NCBI GenBank assembly: GCA_964404825.1
Contig: CAYOLQ010000105.1
Span: forward strand, 1-12,242
From: JACJXF01 sp964404825
GTDB taxonomy: Bacteria; Bacteroidota; Bacteroidia; Bacteroidales; GCA-2748055
Direction: 5' to 3'
DNA length: 12,242 nucleotides
Under the pieces are notes generated by a model. That model saw only the letters and a list, made by a program, of their open reading frames with translations. It had not been told where the DNA came from and did no database searches. Positions 6,778-12,242 of the stretch are shown piece by piece. How positions within the stretch are numbered: position 1 is the first letter of the stretch; each line of letters starts with the position of its first letter. The translations under genes were made by a program, and so were the position numbers.

Positions 6778-7293
6778 TTAATGAACGAAATGTGATTTGC
6801 CTTCATAAATTGTACAGTTTTCAAAATCAAAAAGATTTCCGTCGAATGCAAAATATCCGGGAAATTCACTTTTCACTGTTGCTCGTCCGTTTCCATAGGT
6901 TCCGATAAAGAGAAAGACATCAGCAGTATACATCTGACCTCTCATCTTAATGGTAATGGAAAAGGATTTACTCTTTTCGTTTTTTGTGACTTTATAATCG
7001 GTAATCCGGCCTTCGAGATTATTCCGGTTTCCTGCCTGCACTTCTCCATAGGATGAATCGACAACGACAAATATCATGTCTGATCCCTGATTAAATTCAG
7101 CCTGAAAAACAAATTGGCGGCTATTTATCAGACTATCGGTTTTTGCAAAAGCGATATTTTTTTCGATTTCTTTTTTAGTTGTACTTTTCTTCGAACTTCC
7201 GGAATCATTATCCTGAGCGAATGATATTGTATTAATTACCACTAAATTTATGAAAAGAGTTAATGCAAAAGTCAGGAAAAGTTTTGTGCTCAT
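6778..7293 (-). CDS. Exported DUF4251-like protein
   Basis: The 171-residue product has a signal peptide (about 1-26, ending FAQ before DNDSG). A low-complexity Ser/Lys/Thr linker follows, then a domain starting near residue 50 with DSLINSRQFVFQAEF. This opening resembles the Bacteroidota DUF4251 family, a periplasmic or outer-surface beta-sandwich of unknown function. The middle (RGQMYTADVFLFIGTYGNGRATV) lacks the LPYFG-type core that I associate with typical members, so it would be a divergent one. It begins 51 nt after the URO-D family gene with no clear promoter or terminator between, so it is probably the last gene of that unit. Export is secure; the family call is moderate, and it could equally be an unassigned lineage-specific protein. 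Confidence 0.8.
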   Translation of the reverse strand: MSTKLFLTFALTLFINLVVINTISFAQDNDSGSSKKSTTKKEIEKNIAFAKTDSLINSRQFVFQAEFNQGSDMIFVVVDSSYGEVQAGNRNNLEGRITDYKVTKNEKSKSFSITIKMRGQMYTADVFLFIGTYGNGRATVKSEFPGYFAFDGNLFDFENCTIYEGKSHFVH

Positions 7294-7344
7294 GATTTAT
7301 TAGTTTGGGTTTAATTTATGAAGTACATAGCTAGTTATACTTTT

Positions 7345-8475
7345 TTAGTACTTTCCATAGCTTCTGGCAGTTTCAACCATTGCAAAAATGTTTTCATCCG
7401 GAGTATCCCGTCCGCACTGATCACCAGTAGACAGAATAAAACCGCCGTTGTTTCCTGCTTCATCAATAGCCTTTTTACTGGCCAGTATCACTTCCTCCCT
7501 TGAGCCATTAAGCATAATATTGGTTGTATGTAAATTTCCTTTAAGAATAATCCTATTCCCATATTGTTTCTTAAGATCTGCCAGATTGCAATCGCCCATT
7601 GGATGTATTTCCAAGGGATCAATAATTGTTAGTTTGGTTTCTTCAGCTGCTATCTTAACAAGTTCTGTTTCCGGACCGCAGGAATGCACATGGGTGGGGA
7701 TTCCTATTTCAGCAGCCAGTTCTGTTACTCTTTTGAGGGCAGGGAGGATAAGTTCCCTGAAAATATCCGGAGATTGAAAAACAAGGGATCCGGAAGCTCC
7801 ACAAAACAGGAAATCAGGCTTTTCCTCCAGTTTTGAAATTATTTTCAATCTGTTTTCCATTTTAGTAATCATTTTATCGCGGATATTAAAATATTTTTCC
7901 GGATTTTCATAATATTCATAAATATTTTCCGGCCTTTTGAGAATTAGTGTTTCTACTCCACTTGGCATTCCTACGATACCATATTCGCCCATTTCCCTCT
8001 TAATCATTTTCCATAACTCCATTCCCTTTGGCCATTTCTTTACATTTGTCAGCGGCTCCCAATGTTTTGGTACAGGGTTTAATCCGATTATTTCGGGAAG
8101 AATATCAGTTGCCGGTGGATTATCTTTTGTATGCACAACGACAAATTTGCTCCAGCTGTCAGTACTTTCGCAATAATCCTGAGTGACTATCCGATCTTTA
8201 TTTTGCAGAACAATTCTCTTTTCAGTATGAAAATCTTCATCATTGAATAAGTCCCCGAACTCATACAATTCAAAACCACCGTCGATATTAAAGAATTTTA
8301 CAGCGTCAATGTAAGCTTTCCATAACGGGGGATCCTGGTATAAATATATATCCCAAAATGGTTTACCGGTCATTCTTGCAGGCACCATATTTGAAATATC
8401 CGGGCACACAGGTACACAGTCAGGAAGTTCATGATGCAATACTTTCAGGATCCTTTCACGATTGGAAATTGACAT
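7345..8475 (-). CDS. URO-D superfamily protein, probable zinc-dependent (corrinoid) methyltransferase-like
   Basis: The 376-residue protein has the uroporphyrinogen decarboxylase fold family signature but is not HemE. The HemE N-terminal RQAGRY motif is absent; instead it starts SISNRERILKVLHHELPD, as in the MtaA/MtbA/CmuA-like branch. The zinc-site pattern of those methyltransferases is present: His264-x-Cys266 in HVHSCG and a distal Cys354 in STGDQCGRDTP, the same HxC...C arrangement with a similar spacing. These enzymes move methyl groups between a methylated substrate or corrinoid protein and a thiol or other acceptor. No signal peptide is seen, so it is cytoplasmic. It lies 117 nt downstream of a GH35-like lipoprotein and 51 nt before a DUF4251-like gene, all on one strand. 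A weak promoter-like pair (TTTC, 19 nt, TATCTTTA at 8510-8503) precedes it. The methyl donor and acceptor are unknown, and no corrinoid protein is in the window. Confidence 0.88.
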   Translation of the reverse strand: MSISNRERILKVLHHELPDCVPVCPDISNMVPARMTGKPFWDIYLYQDPPLWKAYIDAVKFFNIDGGFELYEFGDLFNDEDFHTEKRIVLQNKDRIVTQDYCESTDSWSKFVVVHTKDNPPATDILPEIIGLNPVPKHWEPLTNVKKWPKGMELWKMIKREMGEYGIVGMPSGVETLILKRPENIYEYYENPEKYFNIRDKMITKMENRLKIISKLEEKPDFLFCGASGSLVFQSPDIFRELILPALKRVTELAAEIGIPTHVHSCGPETELVKIAAEETKLTIIDPLEIHPMGDCNLADLKKQYGNRIILKGNLHTTNIMLNGSREEVILASKKAIDEAGNNGGFILSTGDQCGRDTPDENIFAMVETARSYGKY

Positions 8476-8592
8476 TTAAACTGAATTAGAAGAATATTCG
8501 GATAAAGATACAAAACAGCGGGTAATTCGGAAAAGTATCATCCAAATTGATAAAAAGGGCAGAAGATTACTTCCATTGAAGACCTGATTTAA

Positions 8593-10272
8593 TCAAAAGG
8601 AAAGACTATTTTTTTTATAGTTATACAACTCCAGTTTTTGAATTGAATAATCTTCATAAAAAATCCGGATATGCCTTCCCTGATGGGTCTGATCTCCATT
8701 CAAATGTCTGATTATCTTCCATTCATTATTTTCAAACCTGCCTTCCTCGTTTCTGAGAATACCAGCAATCAGATTTGGGTATCTGGTGTTTGTAAATGTT
8801 ATTACAATTCCATTCCCCGCGATATAAAATTCATCTTTATTAGTTTGGACAATTATAGCTGCCGCAGGTTCCCATACTTCATTTTTGGCTTTTTCTTCCC
8901 AGCCTAAAGTGTAACTGTGTTTTACAATAAATTCATATTCTCCGAACTGAAGAGTTGTCTGAGGTTTGCTTTTGTCGAGTAAAACCCCATCTATTTTGTT
9001 TTGTCCGTGTTGAGCAGATATTACTGGGATAAGTTGATTTAACAAGCCATAAATTTTGCTTAAGCTGTTATTATCGGGAGCATCGGTTGATTCAATTGAG
9101 AAAGGTGAAAAACCAATTCCCTCATAATGCCCTATTACGAATGCAGCTTTTGCTGCTGCAGTGCTATCGAACCGATGCTCAGGAATGAACAGAGGGTTTT
9201 CTTGTCGGGTATATAAATCGCACCAATGCTCAATTTCGCCAAAATAAATATCCGGGGCAAGAAAATCAATTGATTTACCGCCGGCTTTCCATATATCCAT
9301 GAGATGCGGAAGAGGACCCGCGCTTGGATAACCTTTTCCCGGTTCAGTATCAGGGCGGTTTAAAGCAGCGTTTACAAACATTGGCAAAGGGTAGATCTTT
9401 TTTCCTTCTTCGATAATTGCATTTGCATATTTTGAAAAATACCAGGCCATAAAGATTTCATCAGTATGTGTACCTGTTCCAAATATTTCTTCCCATGTCC
9501 CTGAAGTTTTAAAGCCATTTTTGCTCCATATTTGTCGGAACTCAGGTACCAGCTTTTCCAGATTTTTATTCAGGTAATCGATTAATTCAGATGGAACATT
9601 TTCCAGGAACTTTTTATTTGCAAGGGGATGATAATCTCTTGCTGTTGGTAACATTCCTATTTCATTTTCAACTTGTAAAAGTATGACAGTCTGATCCTTT
9701 TCATTTATCTTTTTTATATGAGTCGTTAATGCTTTAAATGCTTTTAAATCTGCCTGCAGATTATTTTCACTAAACGGAGTTAATATTTCATGACTAAAAC
9801 CGTCTTTATCTTTAATCCTTGGAAATCTTTCTTCATCAAGCTTTACCCATGAAGGGACATGACTGGACATACTGTTTTTCCAGGAAGCAAACCATAAAAA
9901 TACTATTTTTAAATTCTGATTTTTTGCTTCCTGAGTAAGGCTGTCAATTAGTTTAAAGTCAAACTTACCTTCCGAAGGTTCAATTAATTCCCAATAAACA
10001 GGAGCTAAAACAGTATTTAGATTCATCTTTTTCAGTTTTGGCCATACTGCCTGCATATATTCAATACTTGTGAAGGAAGAATTACCTAGTTCACCTCCAA
10101 GAATTATGAAAGGACTGTTATCAACTATTAACTGAGTTGTGTAGCCTTGTTTTTTTAAATATGGTATTTGATTTTGGGTTGAGTCAGAACTTCGATTCGT
10201 ATTTTGAGCGCAGGAAAATAGCAAGATTGAAATGACTAAAAAAAGATTTTTATTCACTTTGAGCATATTCAT
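8593..10272 (-). CDS. GH35-type beta-galactosidase lipoprotein with C-terminal DUF5597
   Basis: The 559-residue product is a clan GH-A glycosidase of the GH35/DUF5597 type, the group that includes Cellvibrio Bgl35A, which removes terminal beta-galactose from oligosaccharides such as xyloglucan fragments. A lipoprotein signal ends in LLFSC (Cys21), so it is anchored to a membrane, in the periplasm or at the surface. The catalytic barrel starts with QLIVDNSPFIILGGELGNSS (47-66) and NTVLAPVYWELIEPSEG. The predicted acid/base is Glu204 (QVENEIG) and the predicted nucleophile is Glu365 (FIPEHRF). The C-terminal region (about 430-555, including GRHIRIFYEDYSIQKLELY) matches the DUF5597 beta-domain. 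Length is typical. An in-frame ATG two codons later (10266) is an alternative start. It is the first gene of a three-gene run and has a near-perfect promoter. Substrate specificity is inferred from the family only; no SusC/SusD or other glycosidase is present. Confidence 0.93.
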   Translation of the reverse strand: MNMLKVNKNLFLVISILLFSCAQNTNRSSDSTQNQIPYLKKQGYTTQLIVDNSPFIILGGELGNSSFTSIEYMQAVWPKLKKMNLNTVLAPVYWELIEPSEGKFDFKLIDSLTQEAKNQNLKIVFLWFASWKNSMSSHVPSWVKLDEERFPRIKDKDGFSHEILTPFSENNLQADLKAFKALTTHIKKINEKDQTVILLQVENEIGMLPTARDYHPLANKKFLENVPSELIDYLNKNLEKLVPEFRQIWSKNGFKTSGTWEEIFGTGTHTDEIFMAWYFSKYANAIIEEGKKIYPLPMFVNAALNRPDTEPGKGYPSAGPLPHLMDIWKAGGKSIDFLAPDIYFGEIEHWCDLYTRQENPLFIPEHRFDSTAAAKAAFVIGHYEGIGFSPFSIESTDAPDNNSLSKIYGLLNQLIPVISAQHGQNKIDGVLLDKSKPQTTLQFGEYEFIVKHSYTLGWEEKAKNEVWEPAAAIIVQTNKDEFYIAGNGIVITFTNTRYPNLIAGILRNEEGRFENNEWKIIRHLNGDQTHQGRHIRIFYEDYSIQKLELYNYKKNSLSF

Positions 10273-10319
10273 AGGTTTGCTTATTCTGATTAATTATCTG
10301 TCTTACTTACTCATATTCA

Positions 10320-10349
10320 CAAAGTTAATTTTTTTCTGAACAGCACAAA
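10320..10349 (-). promoter_or_regulatory. Strong Bacteroidota-type promoter for the GH35/URO-D/DUF4251 gene run
   Basis: On the minus strand, TTTG at 10349-10346 is followed by an 18-nt spacer and TAACTTTG at 10327-10320, exact matches to the -33 and -7 elements. It lies 48 nt upstream of the GH35 start. With no equally good site in front of the next two genes, it may drive all three. Confidence 0.75.
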
Positions 10350-10489
10350 GATTTTCAATTTTTTCTATGAGAATTGTATGCATCTGTATATTCAGGGAAT
10401 CAACCTGTTTTGCTGCAAATTGCCTTCTTTTCAATGAAGCAGGTTTTGTATCAGGTGATAAATTTGAATACGCAAAGAAATGTAAAATT

Positions 10490-10521
10490 AAAAATGGACT
10501 ATGCAAGCACAGTCCATTTTT
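10490..10521 (-). terminator. Rho-independent terminator of the OmpA-family gene
   Basis: AAAAATGGACT (10490-10500) pairs perfectly with AGTCCATTTTT (10511-10521) around a 10-nt loop. Read leftward it follows the OmpA stop codon by 28 nt and ends in TTTTTAATTTT. Confidence 0.9.
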
Positions 10522-10549
10522 ACTTAGATAAACCTTATCAGGTCAGAAA

Positions 10550-12085
10550 CTAATAGGAAGTTTTCAGGGCTACTCTTCTGTTTTTTGCACGACCAGCAGC
10601 TGTAGAATTATCGGCAATAGGTTTTGTTTCACCAAAGCCAATAGCGGTAAGTCTGGATTCCATTATTCCTTTACCCATCAGATACGCTTTAACCGATTCG
10701 GTACGTTTTTGGCTCAGTGTAAGATTAAAATCATCTTCTCCCTGGCTATCAGCATGTCCTTCAATCAACAGGTTAGCTTCTTCATATTTCTTAAGAATTA
10801 CTGCCAGTTCATCTAACTGTGAAAGGGAAGCTACTTTAAGAACATCACTGTTTGTTTCAAAGAAGATCCTGCTGGCAATGTTGGTAATCTTTTTAACCTC
10901 TTCAACTGTCATTTCAGGACATCCTTTATTTTCAATTGTTCCTTTCAAAGCAGGACAACGGTCATATTTATCGGAAACGCCATCACCATCAGTGTCAGGA
11001 CATCCTTTTAGCGCTAAAACACCGGCTTTATCCGGACAATCATCCTCTTCATTAACAAGTCCGTCATTGTCATTATCCATTGTACAACCAGATACATCTA
11101 CCTTATAACCTGCTTTTGTATTAGGACATTTATCATCCAAATCGGCAACCCCGTCTTTGTCTGCATCAGGGCATCCTTTAAGTTCTATAGATCCCGCGTC
11201 ATTGGGGCAACGGTCGTTTTTATCGGTGACTCCATCATTATCAGTATCGGGACAACCGCTAAATGCGGGCAATCCTTTTACATCCGGACAATCATCGTTT
11301 TTGTCAACTATTCCGTCTCCATCTGTATCGGGGCAACCAAATAATTCTTTTGGACCTGAAACAGCTGGGCACTCATCCTGATAATCAGCCACTCCATCAC
11401 CATCTGCATCTAACGGGCAGCCTGTATTATCTACTGCAACACCAGCAGGTGTGTCATTACACTTATCCTTATAATCCGATACTCCATCTTTATCAGCATC
11501 GTTTTTCGATCCGAAATTGAAAGTTAAACCTACTGTATGCATCAGATACATATCATTCTCATTACCTACAACACCATCCCGCTTATCGGTATTTGAATAA
11601 AGGAAAGCTTCATTCAGGTTAAGCATAACTGATTTTCCGAGCCTGAAATTGATACCTCCTCCAAATGAAGGAGCTATATAGTCTAATTTCTTTTCAGTGA
11701 ATTCGAGGTCTTTGTCGAACAATGCAATTCCTCCTCCAAGAAATACATAGGGTCGTACACCGTATTGGGGACCAATTATATTAAACCGGGCATTCAGGGT
11801 GGCAGTTGATATTCCTACCCGGAATACTCCAGGAGAAGGGTTATAACCAATAGCTCCTTTAGTGGCAAAAAGGTTAAGATCGAAATGTCCCGCAAGATAC
11901 CGTGTTATTGAAAACCCTCCATTGGCAAAGAAAGGCATATCGGTTTTATAGAATCCGTTTCCAAGGTCTCCGCTGTATTGATTGATACCTCCATGCAAGC
12001 CTACATTCCATTTTTTATCTATTGTTTGAGCATACATTAAAGATGTAAATGCGAGGCAAAGACTAATAAAAAGTAATTTTTTCAT
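10550..12085 (-). CDS. OmpA-family outer membrane protein with seven thrombospondin type 3 repeats
   Basis: This 511-residue protein links the outer membrane to the cell wall. Its parts in order are: a signal peptide (about 1-19, ending LMYA before QT); an N-terminal beta-barrel (about 24-192, last strand HTVGLTFNFG); seven thrombospondin type 3 repeats (about 196-390) with calcium-binding DxDxDG motifs; and an OmpA C-terminal domain (about 400-511). In the last domain, Asp446 (GHADSQG) and Arg461 (LSQKR) sit at the spacing of the diaminopimelate-binding pair known from OmpA, so peptidoglycan binding is expected. Each TSP3 repeat carries two cysteines, giving 14, probably paired in the periplasm. 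The gene appears monocistronic, with its own terminator. A possible -7 element, GACCTTTG at 12119-12112, has one mismatch and no clear -33. This architecture is common in Bacteroidota. Confidence 0.96.
   Translation of the reverse strand: MKKLLFISLCLAFTSLMYAQTIDKKWNVGLHGGINQYSGDLGNGFYKTDMPFFANGGFSITRYLAGHFDLNLFATKGAIGYNPSPGVFRVGISTATLNARFNIIGPQYGVRPYVFLGGGIALFDKDLEFTEKKLDYIAPSFGGGINFRLGKSVMLNLNEAFLYSNTDKRDGVVGNENDMYLMHTVGLTFNFGSKNDADKDGVSDYKDKCNDTPAGVAVDNTGCPLDADGDGVADYQDECPAVSGPKELFGCPDTDGDGIVDKNDDCPDVKGLPAFSGCPDTDNDGVTDKNDRCPNDAGSIELKGCPDADKDGVADLDDKCPNTKAGYKVDVSGCTMDNDNDGLVNEEDDCPDKAGVLALKGCPDTDGDGVSDKYDRCPALKGTIENKGCPEMTVEEVKKITNIASRIFFETNSDVLKVASLSQLDELAVILKKYEEANLLIEGHADSQGEDDFNLTLSQKRTESVKAYLMGKGIMESRLTAIGFGETKPIADNSTAAGRAKNRRVALKTSY
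10916..11500 (-). repeat. Seven tandem thrombospondin type 3 repeat units in coding sequence
   Basis: This segment of the OmpA-family gene encodes seven units built around DxDxDG(V/I/L)xDxxDxC. First-cysteine positions are residues 209, 239, 266, 293, 320, 350 and 377, so unit lengths are 30, 27, 27, 27, 30 and 27. The DNA is repetitive (recurrent GGACATCC/GGACAATC-type words on the plus strand), which makes it a place where unit number could vary or assembly could collapse. Confidence 0.9.
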
Positions 12086-12111
12086 GCGCTGTTTTTTAGT
12101 TATTATTGGCG

Positions 12112-12119
12112 CAAAGGTC
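12112..12119 (-). promoter_or_regulatory. Possible -7 element of the OmpA-family gene
   Basis: On the minus strand this reads GACCTTTG, one mismatch from TAnnTTTG, 26 nt upstream of the start codon. No TTTG is found at the right distance upstream, so this is suggestive only. Confidence 0.3.
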
Positions 12120-12242
12120 GGAAGCTAAAGGATGGATATTATTACAGAATATCATATAAGAATTACATAATTTTCATAAGTAGGCAGGCTTAAAACAAGT
12201 CTTTAGGCTAAACAGAAATATAGAAATAATTTCTAAGGTCGC

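Noticed and set aside
7345..8475. Annotation of the URO-D family gene as heme-pathway hemE
   Set aside because: The RQAGRY substrate-binding motif of HemE is missing, the HxC...C zinc-site pattern is present, and no other heme gene is nearby.
10303..10506. 67-residue minus-strand open frame between the GH35 and OmpA-family genes
   Set aside because: It would start at TTG inside the loop of the OmpA terminator and its 3' end runs through the near-perfect GH35 promoter. The product has no recognisable domain. A chance frame is more likely.
10878..11520. Several plus-strand open frames and spaced DNA repeats opposite the OmpA TSP3 region
   Set aside because: They are by-products of the repeated Asp/Gly/Cys codons of the TSP3 units. 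The spacing of 81-90 nt with varied sequence is protein repeat structure, not a CRISPR array.
12221..12235. 15-nt palindrome TAGAAATAATTTCTA near the right edge
   Set aside because: It is short and AT-rich, far from the OmpA start, and next to the window edge, so no function can be argued from this sequence alone.

Overview
The window is a stretch of chromosome from a member of the Bacteroidota, probably an anaerobic or facultative Bacteroidales/Marinilabiliales-type organism. Three things point there: the protein families (DUF1987, DUF4251-like, a GH35/DUF5597 lipoprotein, an OmpA protein with thrombospondin type 3 repeats), the AT-rich intergenic DNA, and several upstream sites that match the Bacteroidota sigma-ABfr promoter (-33 TTTG, -7 TAnnTTTG) instead of the E. 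coli consensus. The species cannot be named from the sequence.

Layout, left to right. (1) 1-2105, minus: a mitochondrial-type aconitase, cut off by the window edge near its C-terminus. (2) 2352-4007, plus: a MacB/FtsX-type ABC permease, then 30 bp later a SiaC-like (DUF1987) signalling protein, closed by a strong bidirectional terminator at 4014-4050. (3) 4063-5070, minus: glyceraldehyde-3-phosphate dehydrogenase with a textbook Bacteroidota promoter. (4) 5288-6163, minus: an exported, probably outer-membrane protein of unknown function with a basic C-terminal tail. (5) 6333-6467, minus: a 44-residue lipoprotein. (6) 6778-10272, minus: a run of three genes, transcribed in the order GH35-like beta-galactosidase lipoprotein, zinc-methyltransferase-like URO-D family protein, DUF4251-like exported protein. 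(7) 10550-12085, minus: an OmpA-family protein with a beta-barrel, seven TSP3 repeats and a peptidoglycan-binding domain, with its own terminator.

How the genes relate. Aconitase and GAPDH are central-metabolism genes that appear to be transcribed on their own. The envelope genes (OmpA, the exported proteins, the small lipoprotein, the ABC permease) have no obvious common pathway. The most suggestive association is the 8-9-7 cluster. A surface or periplasmic exo-galactosidase lies just upstream of a cytoplasmic protein carrying the HxC...C zinc site of corrinoid methyltransferases, which raises the possibility of processing O-methylated sugars or glycosides. No SusC/SusD pair, corrinoid protein or regulator is in view, so this is a hypothesis.

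No RNA genes, insertion sequences, CRISPR arrays or phage genes were seen. Most of the window looks like ordinary vertically inherited chromosome. The points most worth following up are the orphan SiaC homologue, the URO-D/GH35 pairing and two unusual inverted repeats between 6244 and 6787.
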